Positions 27,787-37,970 are shown, counted from the first letter of the stretch. The stretch is DNA of 64,000 nt from Bartonella sp. AU55XJBT (GCF_028618525.1 NZ_JAQITC010000008.1:1-64000), one strand, 5' to 3'. The notes: a model not told the origin generated them from the letters alone. Made by a program: numbers and translations.

Positions 27787-28118
27787 ATGTTTATTATTAA
27801 GAAAACAATATACTTCACTAAATGGTTAAATTCTTTAAGACTAAATGGTTAAATTCTTTAAGAGAAAAACAAGCACAAAAGAAGATTGCTATGCGCATTT
27901 TGCGTCTTGAATATGGTCTTTTAGGTGATGTTAAATTCTTTCATAGCATAGGGAAATTACGTATCCATTATGGTGCCGGATACCGAATTTATTTTGTAAA
28001 AAGAGAGAAAGAGATTATTTTATTATTAAACGCAGGCGATAAATCGACCCCAAAAAAGGATATCGAAAAAGCCCTTCAATTAGTAAAAGAGATTAACAAT
28101 GAAAATAACACCATTTGA
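27787..28118 (+). pseudogene. RelE/HigB-type toxin disrupted by a 23-bp tandem duplication
   Basis: The natural start appears to be the ATG at 27787 (MFIIKKTIYFTKWLNSLRE), the usual opening of this toxin family. A tandem 23-bp copy shifts the frame and brings a TAA within four codons. The same duplication places another ATG (27822) in the original frame, giving MVKFFKTKWLNSLREKQAQ and the rest of the protein through GAGYRIYFVKREKEI and GDKSTPKKDIEKAL. So the toxin may still be made with a new N-terminus. It overlaps the downstream antitoxin by 20 bases. Families with this layout are killer/antidote pairs. Confidence 0.7.
27818..27863 (+). repeat. perfect 23-bp tandem duplication
   Basis: Two adjacent identical units (27818-27840 and 27841-27863), each ctaaatggttaaattcttta plus aga. 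It lies inside the toxin coding region and changes its frame. Tandem units this short can expand or contract by slippage or recombination, so the state may be reversible. Confidence 0.95.
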
Positions 28119-28416
28119 TGCTAGCGAATTTTTTAAAACCACTGAAGATTTTAAAGAATTATTACAAGATGCTTTAGAAACTAAAAACAGTAGCTATGTT
28201 TCGTATGTATTAGGAATTATTGCACGTAAACAGGGAATGACTGCAATTTCTCACGAGACAGGGTTAAATCGTGAATCTCTTTATCGCTCTTTAAGCAAAA
28301 AAGGTGATCCACGACTTTCTACTTTCTTTAGTGTTTTAGATGCTTTAAATTTACAAATCAGTTTAAAACAAACTCCTAATAATGGTGAGAAAACAACAGC
28401 TTTAGAGAAGATTTAA
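28099..28416 (+). CDS. HTH antitoxin of the killer/antidote pair
   Basis: A 105-residue protein with a central Cro/CI-like helix-turn-helix (RKQGMTAISHETGLNRESLY then RSLSKKGDPRLSTFFSVLDA) and the N-terminal DASEFFKTTEDFKELLQDAL segment typical of the addiction-module antidote family. It overlaps the toxin by 20 bases and is intact. It should neutralise the toxin by binding and repress the operon. If the toxin is inactive, the antitoxin could still protect against related modules. Confidence 0.8.
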   Translation: MKITPFDASEFFKTTEDFKELLQDALETKNSSYVSYVLGIIARKQGMTAISHETGLNRESLYRSLSKKGDPRLSTFFSVLDALNLQISLKQTPNNGEKTTALEKI

Positions 28417-28584
28417 AAGCTGTTTTAATATTGCATTTTGATACGATTTGTGCAATAAAAGAGATGTTTGTAATACTTATGAATAACGATAACGCTCATG
28501 CATTGCAAAACAGAAGCTGCATCATTATTTTGACGCGGCTTTATTATTTGAAAATAATAGAGAAAACCTATAGCTAACATAAAA

Positions 28585-28832
28585 GAAAACCCTGTTATGT
28601 AAAAAACATAACAAGGTCTTCCTCAATTTCTCAAGTCTCATGCAAGAGATAATACTTTGTGTGTAAAGTTACAAGCGCTAACACACAAAAGAACGCGTCT
28701 TTTAAAGGACACGGCTTTCTTTTGTAGCGATTTTTAAAAAGTGCATCATTTTAACCGAAGGAACGGTTAAAACACAACGCCATCATGACGTTGCAACAGA
28801 AAGTTTTTACGCTTTCTATATTTTAAAATATA
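28585..28832 (+). ncRNA. run of six or more consecutive hairpins, possible structured RNA
   Basis: Successive stems are seen in ~250 bases: 28585-28621 (ctgttatgt / acataacaa), 28655-28691 (tttgtgtgt / acacacaaa), 28687-28723 (aaaagaa...ttctttt), 28749-28772 (perfect ttttaaccg / cggttaaaa), 28775-28793 (caacg / cgttg), 28798-28817 (agaaag / ctttct) and the palindrome at 28817-28832. No reading frame covers them. This may be a noncoding RNA, a 3' regulatory region of the toxin-antitoxin operon, or phage replication structure. The call is tentative. Confidence 0.35.
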
Positions 28833-29928
28833 GCACACTATGTTGATTAGTTCAATTTGAATAAAAACACACTTGCCTTTATACACAAAGTATGTAATCT
28901 ACTAATGAAAAGATTTTTTTATTAAACTATATTTTCGTTGATTCTTTTAATATAAAAGCCGTATCAATTCATTTTGATGCGGTTTTTATGTATTAAGGCT
29001 TGGGATTTTACACGTTTTATGTAATAAAGAGATCTCCTTTTGAGAAAGTAAAATTATTAAAATCCATTCTAAAAAGACTAGCTCTTGAAGCTCCAAAAAA
29101 GTTAGGGATAGATGCAAAAAAACATAATAGAATCAAGACTCAACTATTCCCTTACCTTAAACATAAGTGCTGTATTTTACTTACTTTTTATTTGCCCCTT
29201 GAGCGTACCATTCCTTCTTTTCCTTCTATATAAGACATTCATTTTACTCATGTTTTTAAAGATGAGGGATCATAAATGAAAGGATAGTTTTTTAAAGAAG
29301 TCTTTTCATAAAAAAGGTGCAAGAGTGATCATGTGATTCATTTTTTGCTTCTTTTCAGGAAAAACGCTCTAATGTAGACGTCGATAGCAATATAAATCAA
29401 TAAAATATAAGTTAAAGAGAGAGCTTTCTCTCGTAATAAGGTAATTTTATAAGCTACATTCATACGTATGCTGTTAATTTTTAAATAAAAACCGACCACA
29501 GCCTTTATGCATTTCTTTTAACTTTCAAAACTGAAATTGACCACTAAAAATCCATTTTAGTTGAATTATTTCTCATTATAAGGCCTTTGTATCACATTAA
29601 ATTTCTCTATAAACAAACAGTCCGTAATTTTAGAATCAAATAGCGATATAAAATGGAAACTTGGAAAATAAAAATACATCCGTCTCATTCCCCAATGAGC
29701 TACTTACTTTATCGATTAAACAGACTTTTTATCCTTTATACAATGGTGATAAGTTTGCAAACACATCACTTCTTTTCAAAGAATTAAACTCTTTAATAAA
29801 AGTTTACACTCTATTGATCATATATTCTAACACCCATATTTACATATCCTTTTTCCCTTGTTTTTACTTTTCATTATAAACCTGAAGGTGCTATAAAGTA
29901 ATATCACTTAAAAGAAAAAGGACTTCTA
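28833..29928. other. gene-free stretch before icd
   Basis: AT-rich DNA without a convincing gene. Short open frames exist (for example 29000-29233 and 29661-29879, plus strand), but their composition is biased by the AT content and they show no recognisable motif. The icd promoter must lie in the last ~100-200 bases. An inverted element around 28935-28993 (aaaagccgtatcaattcatt and gatgcggtttttatg) may be a terminator. Confidence 0.45.
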
Positions 29929-31143
29929 ATGGCAAAGATCAAAGTAGAAAACCCTGTTGTTGAACTCGATGGGGATGAAATGACCCGTATCATCTGGAAA
30001 TATATCAAAGATAAATTAATCCATCCCTATCTCGACATTGATCTCAAATATTATGATCTTTCCGTCGAAAACCGTGATGCAACCAATGATCAGGTAACGA
30101 TTGATTCTGCCAATGCTATCCAGAAATATGGGGTTGGTATAAAATGTGCGACCATCACACCTGATGAAGCACGCGTCAAAGAATTTAACCTAAAAAAAAT
30201 GTGGAAATCACCCAATGGCACCATTCGCAATATTTTAGGCGGAGTCATTTTTCGCGAACCCATTATCTGTAAAAACGTTCCCCGCCTTGTTCCTAACTGG
30301 ACAAAGCCAATTATTATCGGGCGTCACGCGTTTGGTGATCAGTATAAAGCTACAGATTTTAAATTTCCAAGTAAAGGAAAATTAAGCATTAAATTTGTCG
30401 GGGATGATAATCAAGTTATTGAGCATGAGGTTTTTAATGCCCCAAGTGCAGGGGTTGCCATGGCGATGTATAACCTTGATGAATCAATTCGTGATTTTGC
30501 CCGCGCATCTTTTAATTATGGACTACAACGGAATGTTCCGGTTTATCTTTCAACAAAAAATACCATTCTAAAAAATTACGATGGTCGTTTTAAAGATATC
30601 TTTCAAGAAATATTTGATACGGAATTTAAAAATGAATTTGAAAACCGTCAATTATATTACGAACACCGTCTTATTGATGATATGGTAGCTTCTGCATTAA
30701 AGTGGTCCGGTGGATACGTATGGGCATGCAAAAACTATGATGGTGATGTTCAATCTGATATTGTTGCTCAAGGCTTTGGTTCTCTTGGTCTTATGACTTC
30801 CGTTCTCATGACACCAGACGGTAAAATTGTTGAAGCAGAAGCCGCACACGGCACCGTAACACGCCATTATCGTCAGCATCAAAAGAATGAAGAAACTTCA
30901 ACAAATTCTATTGCATCTATTTTTGCATGGACTCGGGGACTAGCACACCGTGCCAAACTGGATAATAATGAGAAATTAAAAAACTTTGCCACGACATTGG
31001 AAGAAGTTTGTATTAAAACCGTTGAAGAAGGTTTTATGACGAAAGATCTCGCACTTTTGATTGGACCTGAACAAAAATGGCTTTCTACAACAGGCTTTCT
31101 TGATAAAATTGATGAAAATCTCAAAAAAGCAATGAGTAATTAA
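29929..31143 (+). CDS. icd: isocitrate dehydrogenase, NADP-dependent
   Basis: A 404-residue enzyme of the eukaryotic-like NADP isocitrate dehydrogenase type common in alphaproteobacteria. The start [19 protein letters not shown], the substrate loop [20 protein letters not shown], the metal site region [20 protein letters not shown] and [11 protein letters not shown] are all present. It converts isocitrate to 2-oxoglutarate with CO2 release and NADPH in the TCA cycle. The ATG follows a purine-rich ribosome site (aaaaagga). It is a monocistronic core gene ended by a hairpin and marks the return from island to backbone. Confidence 0.97.
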   Translation: MAKIKVENPVVELDGDEMTRIIWKYIKDKLIHPYLDIDLKYYDLSVENRDATNDQVTIDSANAIQKYGVGIKCATITPDEARVKEFNLKKMWKSPNGTIRNILGGVIFREPIICKNVPRLVPNWTKPIIIGRHAFGDQYKATDFKFPSKGKLSIKFVGDDNQVIEHEVFNAPSAGVAMAMYNLDESIRDFARASFNYGLQRNVPVYLSTKNTILKNYDGRFKDIFQEIFDTEFKNEFENRQLYYEHRLIDDMVASALKWSGGYVWACKNYDGDVQSDIVAQGFGSLGLMTSVLMTPDGKIVEAEAAHGTVTRHYRQHQKNEETSTNSIASIFAWTRGLAHRAKLDNNEKLKNFATTLEEVCIKTVEEGFMTKDLALLIGPEQKWLSTTGFLDKIDENLKKAMSN

Positions 31144-31159
31144 GCAATAATTTAATCAA

Positions 31160-31195
31160 AATTCAAAGCTCTTAACAGAGCTTTGAATTTTTCTT
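31160..31195 (+). terminator. intrinsic terminator of icd
   Basis: aattcaaagctct and agagctttgaatt form a long perfect stem with a four-base loop (taac), followed by T-rich sequence, 16 bases after the icd stop codon. Confidence 0.85.
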
Positions 31196-31259
31196 GGAAA
31201 ATTTAAAGAACTGCCTTATAAGCGAAAAGAGAATAAATTTTTATTAAATAGCAAAAACA

Positions 31260-32687
31260 GTGAAAAAACAAAGCTGGTCTACGCTTTTAGTGGGTAAAAA
31301 TGGTCTTTGCTTTTTAACGTTTACAGGCGGAGTTGTGCTGCACGCCACCAACGTTTATATTGTTATTACTATTTTACCCTCTCTTATGGATCATATTGGG
31401 CATGAGATATATTATTCTTGGGTAGCGACTGTCTTCATTACAGCTTCACTGGTAGGGACTTCCCTTGCAACAAAAATATTAGGAAAATTAGGTCCTCGCA
31501 ATGCTTATGTTATCTCTGGGCTTATCTTTACCCTAGGAACTTTCTTGTGCAGCATTTCTTCATCTATGCCATTATTTTTAATAGGACGCTTCATTCAAGG
31601 ATTTGGAAGTGGTTCTTTGTTATCCCTATCTTATTCCATGGTACGTATCGCTTTCAGCCCATCTTTATGGTCACACGCATTAAGTGTTATTTCTGGAATG
31701 TGGGGAATATCAACTTTGTTAGGACCAGCGATCGGGGGACTTTCTGTATATTATGGCCTATGGCGAGCATCCTTTTGGATCATAGGTGCATTGGCTATAT
31801 TCTTCTCATTCATCGCCTTTAAATTTTTACCCAAAAAGAATGAAAACGATATTCCAACAGCCCCTCTCCCTCTTCTCCAGCTTCTCACACTCACCTTATT
31901 GATTTTTATCATTTCTGTTGGAGGGACTATGGAGTCAACAATGGCAAAAATCTGCGGGCTCGTTATCGGGCTTAGTCTTCTCTTTGTTCTAGCAAAAATC
32001 GAAACATCTTCCTTTCATCCTATGTTGCCCCGTAAAACCTTTTCTTTTTCTTCTGAAATTTTTCCTGTTTACGCATTGATACTCGTTATGACAATAGTCG
32101 TATACAGTATAGAACTTTATTTTCCACTTTTTCTTCAAGAACTTCATGGGCAAGCTCCACTTATTGCTGGTTATATAGCAGCACTCATGAGCCTAGGGTG
32201 GACATGTGGAGCCCTATCAAGTGCTGGTATCTCCGCACAAAAAATTCGCAACATCATTGTATACTCCCCCTTATTAAAACTGTTAGGCATCACCATTCTT
32301 TTATGGCTTATTCCAACAGAAGTTTCCACACTTGGATACATTTTTATTATTTGCTTAGCACTATTTTCTATTGGGATCAGTGCGGGCATAGCGTGGCCAC
32401 ATTTGCTCACAAGGATCTTACAATGTGCAAATGATGAAGATGCTCTCCGCGCCAGTGAATCCCTTACTTCTGTACAACTATTTTCAGCGGCCTTAAGTGC
32501 AACTCTAGCGGGGGTCATCACCAATCTTGCTGGCCTCTTTAATCCTGGAGGAACAATCGGAATGATCTTAGCAGCAAAAACTCTTCTTATAGTGCTCATG
32601 GGGCTTTTATTTTGTCTTGCTATTCCATTAGCGCTGCGCATTTCTTACTGCATATTAAAAAATCCAACAGGACATTCCAATAACTAA
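31260..32687 (+). CDS. MFS transporter of the multidrug-efflux type
   Basis: A 475-residue membrane protein with about fourteen hydrophobic segments. The first half has the MFS pattern: LHATNVYIVITILPSLM, WVATVFITASLVG, LGPRNAYVISGLIF and IGRFIQGFGSGSLLSLSYSM. Length and layout resemble the 14-helix drug:H+ antiporter group. The start is a GTG at 31260, 72 bases after the presumed icd terminator; no better ATG lies nearby. The substrate cannot be assigned. It is convergent with the next MFS gene. Confidence 0.8.
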   Translation: MKKQSWSTLLVGKNGLCFLTFTGGVVLHATNVYIVITILPSLMDHIGHEIYYSWVATVFITASLVGTSLATKILGKLGPRNAYVISGLIFTLGTFLCSISSSMPLFLIGRFIQGFGSGSLLSLSYSMVRIAFSPSLWSHALSVISGMWGISTLLGPAIGGLSVYYGLWRASFWIIGALAIFFSFIAFKFLPKKNENDIPTAPLPLLQLLTLTLLIFIISVGGTMESTMAKICGLVIGLSLLFVLAKIETSSFHPMLPRKTFSFSSEIFPVYALILVMTIVVYSIELYFPLFLQELHGQAPLIAGYIAALMSLGWTCGALSSAGISAQKIRNIIVYSPLLKLLGITILLWLIPTEVSTLGYIFIICLALFSIGISAGIAWPHLLTRILQCANDEDALRASESLTSVQLFSAALSATLAGVITNLAGLFNPGGTIGMILAAKTLLIVLMGLLFCLAIPLALRISYCILKNPTGHSNN

Positions 32688-32730
32688 AAATAAATATAAA
32701 AACTCCTTCTTCACTCAAAAAAGAAAAATA

Positions 32731-33930
32731 TTAAGCATGCTTCTCCATAGACCATGAGACGCAAAAAATCATTAATCCACACAAAGTTAGCACACTCCCT
32801 AAAACAGCTGTATATTCATAACTATAGCCCAATTTTAAAACCAATGCTCCAGCTTCTGCACCAAGAGCGTTGGCAATATTAAAAGCAGATTGCATTAATG
32901 CTCCTGCCAAAATCTGTCCCTGTAGTGCAACATCCATAATTTTTGTTTGTATAGAAGGCATAGCAGCAAAAGAAGTCCCAACAAAAAAGCATCCTATTGC
33001 TGCTGTTAAGGGAGCATAGGATAAAAAGAAAAAAAGAAAAAAAACAAATACGCTCCAAAGCATAGAAAAAAATATCATCGGCGAAATGCCTATTTTAACA
33101 GCCAATTTAGGCCCCAAGAGATTTCCACCCACCATCCCCAATCCAACTAAGGGCATGATAAATGGCACCCACTCAAGCGAAACACCAGAAATATGCATTA
33201 ATGTTGACTTAATATACGTGAAAACAGAAAATAATCCTGACGCTCCCACCGAAACCATTGCCAAAAGAAGCCATACCTGCTTTTGCTTTAATGCCCCCAT
33301 TTCGCGTAAAGGGCTCGTTCTTGGAGGCATTGAATCGCAAGGCAAAAAATTCCAAATAAGTAAACAACACAATAAAGCAATCATACCCACAAGGAAAAAA
33401 GCAATCTGCCAACCAATAAGTTGACCAATCCAAGTTGCACTTGGTGCTCCTAAAACGGTTGCAATGGTTAAGCCAAGCATCACAGACCCAACAGCTTTAG
33501 AACGTTCATTCATTTCCACCATTGAAGAGGCAACCATAGCCGCAAGCCCAAAATAGATTCCATGGGGAAGACCACTGAGAAAGCGTAATACGACTAATAT
33601 GCTAAAATCAGAAAAAAAAGCACTCGCAATATTTGCTAAGGCATAAAAAAACATCAATCCTATCAAAACAGTTTTTCGTGATATCTGAGCTGTCGCAACA
33701 GCTAAAAGAGGGGCTCCAATCACAACCCCTAATGCATAAGCAGAAATATATTGACCCGCAGTAGGAATATCAACAGATGAACTTCGTGCCATCTCTGGTA
33801 GAAGCCCCATTGCAACAAACTCTGCCGTCCCGATAGCAAAGCTTCCCACTGCAAGGGCTAAAATTGCTAAACGTCGTATTCTCGAATCAGTCTTCAATGC
33901 AAGAATGTTTTGTTTATGAGAATCCTTCAT
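32731..33930 (-). CDS. MFS transporter of the AraJ/sugar-efflux type
   Basis: Twelve hydrophobic segments in 399 residues starting at the preferred ATG (33930, MKDSHKQNILALKTDSRIRR). The helix-1 signature GSFAIGTAEFVAMGLLPEMA and FLSGLPHGIYFGLAAMVASSM are characteristic of the arabinose-efflux/chloramphenicol-resistance-like branch. An upstream extension to 34014 is open but looks like leader sequence with no conserved features. It probably exports small metabolites or drugs. It lies tail to tail with the other MFS gene, 43 bases apart. Confidence 0.8.
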   Translation of the reverse strand: MKDSHKQNILALKTDSRIRRLAILALAVGSFAIGTAEFVAMGLLPEMARSSSVDIPTAGQYISAYALGVVIGAPLLAVATAQISRKTVLIGLMFFYALANIASAFFSDFSILVVLRFLSGLPHGIYFGLAAMVASSMVEMNERSKAVGSVMLGLTIATVLGAPSATWIGQLIGWQIAFFLVGMIALLCCLLIWNFLPCDSMPPRTSPLREMGALKQKQVWLLLAMVSVGASGLFSVFTYIKSTLMHISGVSLEWVPFIMPLVGLGMVGGNLLGPKLAVKIGISPMIFFSMLWSVFVFFLFFFLSYAPLTAAIGCFFVGTSFAAMPSIQTKIMDVALQGQILAGALMQSAFNIANALGAEAGALVLKLGYSYEYTAVLGSVLTLCGLMIFCVSWSMEKHA

Positions 33931-34014
33931 ATCATCACTTCTGGATAAGAATTTTTGCTGTAGATATCTGTAATACGTAAAATAAAAATTCAAAACATGG
34001 TTACATGCATGCAA

Positions 34015-34997
34015 AACCGTCCCCAGTAAAATTTTAAGTAAGATTCTTTAATGAAGGATCTTTCAAAAAACTAACGGTTAAGATGTATTCAACTATTTTT
34101 ATGAGCCCTACCAGATAATAACCCCAGATAATAAACTTTGTCTCCTCTTTTCAGCATTTCAATTGTACCCTAAATCTTTATTTAGAACGATGTACCACAC
34201 GCTATAAACAACTCTAAAATTTATCGAAGAATGCATTCCAAACAGGTGAACAATATCTCATCATTCGCTTGATACAAGTATAAAATTTCTCCCCAATTTA
34301 TTATTACTTCGTTTTTATGACCTGAATATCCCCTTCCCAATCGATAAGCTATAATTTCAACGAGTATGCCATTTTATGGGTTATTGCAGAATCTTTTTAA
34401 AATACTCATGATAAGAGTGCTTGATTTCTCCATGATTAAATAATCTTATTCTAGAGACATTTACCCTCATCTCATCGAGAAAGAACATAAGATTGTTTTT
34501 GATCTGATTCACTATCTGTAAATTTGAAATATTCACATAATATATTATAATTTTTATATAAATAGAACAGAGAATAAATATGATAATATCAATTTATTAT
34601 TACTTTAGTTTTCTAAAAGTTTATCTGTTCTGCTGCATGTAACACATTCTTTACCTTGATCAATAAAAAACATAAAAGAACTCATAAAAATACAATTTTC
34701 ATACTTCTTTAAGAGTTCGCTAACGCCTCATTAACATTGTTGTTTTAAACAGTCATCAGAAACAGAAATAAACTGTTTTTCTCCGGATCAGGTAGCGCGT
34801 ACCGGAGTAACAGTTTCTGTTTTATATGGTAATACCAAAAAGAAATATGCCCCATAAAATAGCACCATCAGGTTTTAAGATAGTGCAATTTTATATTTTT
34901 AAAAAGTATTTATAATTTCATTTTTTTAGTAAAATTTATAAGTAAAAAAATGCATTTAATAAAAAATAAACTAAACGCTATATTAGATGAATATTTT
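34015..34997. other. gene-free stretch with a strong hairpin
   Basis: No gene recognised in nearly 1 kb of AT-rich DNA. The main feature is a long hairpin at 34770-34816, described separately. Poly-T/A tracts near 34890-34980 lie just beyond the tgt stop codon and may act in termination. Confidence 0.5.
34770..34816 (+). other. long GC-capped hairpin of unknown role
   Basis: aaactgtt (34770-34777) plus ctccgg (34781-34786) pair with ccggag (34802-34807) plus aacagttt (34809-34816). A small asymmetric internal loop lies between, and the apical loop is 15 bases. cagaaacag/ctgtttt bases on the outside extend the pairing. It is unusual against the AT-rich surroundings and could be an RNA element or a bidirectional terminator. 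Confidence 0.5.
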
Positions 34998-36116
34998 TTA
35001 GCGTCCTTGTGCCCATAGAGCACGCGTTTCAGCGCAAAAATCAGCATAACAGCCTTCTTCAATGGCATCACGAATTCCTTGCATCAATTGTTGGTAATAA
35101 AAAAGATTATTCCAAGTCAACAACATCCCCCCCAGAGATTCACCAGATTTAATCAAATGATGTAAATAAGCACAACTATAATCATTTGCTGCTGGACAAA
35201 GTGACTGTGGATCAAGAGGATGGGGATCTTCTGCATAACGTGCATTCCGTAAATTAATTCTACCAAAGCGTGTAAAAGCTAAACCATGACGTCCTGCACG
35301 CGTTGGCATAACACAATCAAACATATCAATACCACGCACAACACTTTGTAAAATATCATCAGGTGTCCCCACTCCCATAAGATAGCGCGGTTTATCCTCT
35401 GGCAAAATCGGACAAGTCGTATCCAACACTGCTGTCATAACACTCTGCGGCTCCCCAACAGCAAGCCCTCCAATCGCGTAACCTTTTAAATCCATTTCTT
35501 TTAACGCTTGAGCAGAACGTTCACGCAGTTTCATATTATCACCCCCTTGAACAATCCCAAACAATGCTTTATCTGGCTGTTCTCCAAAAGCTGTTTTACA
35601 ACGTTGTGCCCACCGCAATGAAAGTTCCATAGCTTCTTCCATCTCTTTTTCAGTGGCTGGTAATGCAATACATTGATCCAACTGCATCTGGATATCTGCA
35701 TCAAGAAGTCTTTGAATTTCGATAGAACGCTCTGGACTCATTTCATAGTAAGCTCCATTAATGTAAGAGCGAAAAATCACACCTTGTTCAGTAATTTTAC
35801 GGATTCCCGCCAATGACATAACCTGAAAGCCACCAGAATCGGTTAAAATAGGTCCATTCCAGCGTGAAAATTCATGTAATCCCCCCAAACGGGCAACACG
35901 TTCAGCGCCTGGGCGTAACATTAAATGATAAGTATTCCCCAAAATAATATCCGCCCCAAGATCACGTATTTGATCCATGTACATAGCCTTAATGGTTCCT
36001 GCCGTCCCCACAGGCATAAAAGCAGGTGTACGAACACACCCACGTCCGGTAATAATTTCGCCTCGACGCGCACATCCATCTTGAGCAATTTTTCTATAAT
36101 GAAATGTCTTTATCAT
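34998..36116 (-). CDS. tgt: queuine tRNA-ribosyltransferase
   Basis: A 372-residue TGT enzyme that exchanges guanine-34 for preQ1 in the anticodons of Asp, Asn, His and Tyr tRNAs. Visible motifs are TPAFMPVGTAGTIKAM, the substrate site LTDSGGFQVMSL, GIVQGG, the catalytic-region FDCVMPTRAGRHG, and the zinc ligands near the end (CPAANDYSCAYLHHL). The ATG at 36116 is preferred over an adjacent GTG. In many alphaproteobacteria queA lies next to tgt; here that place is taken by integrase debris. Confidence 0.95.
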   Translation of the reverse strand: MIKTFHYRKIAQDGCARRGEIITGRGCVRTPAFMPVGTAGTIKAMYMDQIRDLGADIILGNTYHLMLRPGAERVARLGGLHEFSRWNGPILTDSGGFQVMSLAGIRKITEQGVIFRSYINGAYYEMSPERSIEIQRLLDADIQMQLDQCIALPATEKEMEEAMELSLRWAQRCKTAFGEQPDKALFGIVQGGDNMKLRERSAQALKEMDLKGYAIGGLAVGEPQSVMTAVLDTTCPILPEDKPRYLMGVGTPDDILQSVVRGIDMFDCVMPTRAGRHGLAFTRFGRINLRNARYAEDPHPLDPQSLCPAANDYSCAYLHHLIKSGESLGGMLLTWNNLFYYQQLMQGIRDAIEEGCYADFCAETRALWAQGR

Positions 36117-37457
36117 CACTCTTATCTTCTTGATTTGATTCCATCAATGCATACTTCTATAGAAAGAAAAAAGATATCTCCCTTAGAAGCATTGCCATAA
36201 ATTTTATGAATTAATTTTTGATTCACTCAAGCCAGTATAAAAAGATAAACGAGATAAAAGAACATTTGTTGTTAGAAATCACCATAATAAAGAAATAATC
36301 TAGCTTCAGAAAATAACAAAAATATCATACCTTAAAATATCGATGCTTAACGCACCAAAACCTTAAAATAGAACTATGAAATTACTATCTCAATAATCTC
36401 ATCTTTACGTATTTTCATAAGCAATGTTTTTGTACGAATAGAGGAAAATTTTAATCACATTCGCTTTCAATATTTTTCACTTTGAAAGATAAATTTTTAC
36501 CTATTGGGCAATAGATTGATTTATAAAAATAATTTACTTTTTGCATATTGAATAAAAGACCTCTATAGCGTCAGATCCTCTCATTCCAAACTTATACCAT
36601 ATTGAATCACCAAAAATCACTTTCTTACACGTTATAAGAGACTAGACCCATGTGGAGTAAAACGGTACAAGAAAACTAAAAATGCTACTTGTAAATACCC
36701 TCAAATGCCAAGAACTGTCGCAACCTCAAGAACTGGCAAAGTGTGTGATGGAGCCTTCTTACTCTTTTATTAAGCTATTAAGCGTAAAGATGGTGCTACT
36801 CAATAAGTTTTATATAACTCATAGCGGCGGCTTTACCGTTAGATTATTCAAGAAATGGAATTAGATATGCTCAGAGCATATTTCTTTAAAACAAGCGCAT
36901 AAATATGCAACACAAGTGTATTCCGTTTAAAGCATTCCTCCATAAAAAACGAGAAAAACAAAAGCGTAAGACCATACATAATCTTTGCCATTTAAAAGAT
37001 ACGGCTTTAAATGATTTTGAAAAAAGTAAAGCTGAATTAAAAAGAAAATGGCAAGATTAACTTTTTTTGTTCACTTTTACGCCTTTATATTCTTCCCAAA
37101 TTAGACAACCTTCCTGTTTTAGGAATTATACCAATAAGAATATACACAATACACTCGCTCTTTCACCTTGCATATGAACATTGAAGCAGCCAAGCTTTTA
37201 CCCGTCTCAATATATATTTCGAACATGCTGCAGCATTGGAATGAGATGTTGATATAAAAACCGCAACAAAAGCACGTTCTTTTTCAGGAAAATAACAAAA
37301 CTATTAAGAGACCAGCAATGGATTGAAGAGAATAATAGAGAATTCTTAACTCAAGAATATGAAAGGGAAGCATGATATTAGAATTTCGTATACTTTTATT
37401 GCTCAGAAAAGAGTATTTTTTTTAGACAATTTATAATTGAAATGCGTATGACTTATA
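36117..37457. other. gene-poor gap between tgt and the ppi genes
   Basis: Apart from the integrase remnant listed separately (36650-37061), no gene is visible. 36120-36570 and 37062-37457 are AT-rich with stops in all frames. The word at 36573-36591 matches the one at 4545-4563, before the other integrase remnant. Confidence 0.5.
36650..37061 (+). pseudogene. second, heavily decayed tyrosine-integrase remnant
   Basis: Nucleotide-level similarity to the integrase remnant at 4654-5370 is plain in patches: ctgtcgcaacctcaagaact for ctgtcgcaacattgggggct, ggcaaagtgtgtgatgg, taagcgtaaagatgg, atttctttaaaacaagcgc and aaaacaaaagcgtaag. Stops and indels occur throughout. It keeps a part the first copy has lost, the start of the core-binding domain (NDFEKSKAELKRKWQD, ending 37061). 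It is an older insertion of the same integrase family, in the same orientation. Confidence 0.75.
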
Positions 37458-37970
37458 CTATGTTGCATCCGCAGCAATAACAGCTTTGGTAATTGCATCA
37501 GGATCGATAACAGGTTCACCGCGCTTAATTTTATCAACATTTTCCATACCTTCAACGACCTTACCCCATATGGAATATTGACGATCAAGCCACAGAGCAT
37601 CTTCAAAACAAATAAAAAACTGGGAATTAGCGGAATTTGGATTCTGACTCCGTGCCATAGAAACTGTACCACGCTTATGAGAAAGATTTGAAAACTCTGC
37701 CGTTAAATCTGGTTTTTCTGAACCACCCATCCCCGCACGTGATAAATTAAATTTTTCACCATCCTTCTTTCCAAATTGCACATCACCAGTCTGTGCCATA
37801 AAACCATCAATAACGCGATGGAAAATAACATTATCATAAGCACCTTCACGGACCAGTTCTTTAATACGTGCAACATGACAAGGCGCTAAATCAGAAAAAA
37901 GCTCAATAACAACTCTGCCCTTCGTTGTTTCAAGGATCAAAGTATTCTCTAGATTTTTATTCTCAGCCAT
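37458..37970 (-). CDS. ppiB: cytoplasmic cyclophilin-type peptidyl-prolyl isomerase
   Basis: A 170-residue cyclophilin without signal peptide. Core motifs are VIFHRVIDGFMAQTGDVQ, SMARSQNPNSANSQFFICFE and WGKVVEGMENVDKI. It catalyses proline cis-trans isomerisation during folding. It is 17 bases downstream of the exported paralogue at 37988-38581 and shares most of its sequence with it; the two arose by duplication. Part of the gyrA-coaD-ppi-ppi run. Confidence 0.9.
   Translation of the reverse strand: MAENKNLENTLILETTKGRVVIELFSDLAPCHVARIKELVREGAYDNVIFHRVIDGFMAQTGDVQFGKKDGEKFNLSRAGMGGSEKPDLTAEFSNLSHKRGTVSMARSQNPNSANSQFFICFEDALWLDRQYSIWGKVVEGMENVDKIKRGEPVIDPDAITKAVIAADAT

Noticed and set aside
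29000..29233. 77-codon open frame before icd
   Set aside because: AT-biased composition, no motif, no good ribosome site; not supported as a gene.
36573..36591. Word shared with 4545-4563 as a tRNA-derived attachment site
   Set aside because: No tRNA acceptor arm or T-loop sequence accompanies it in this window; kept only as a repeat.
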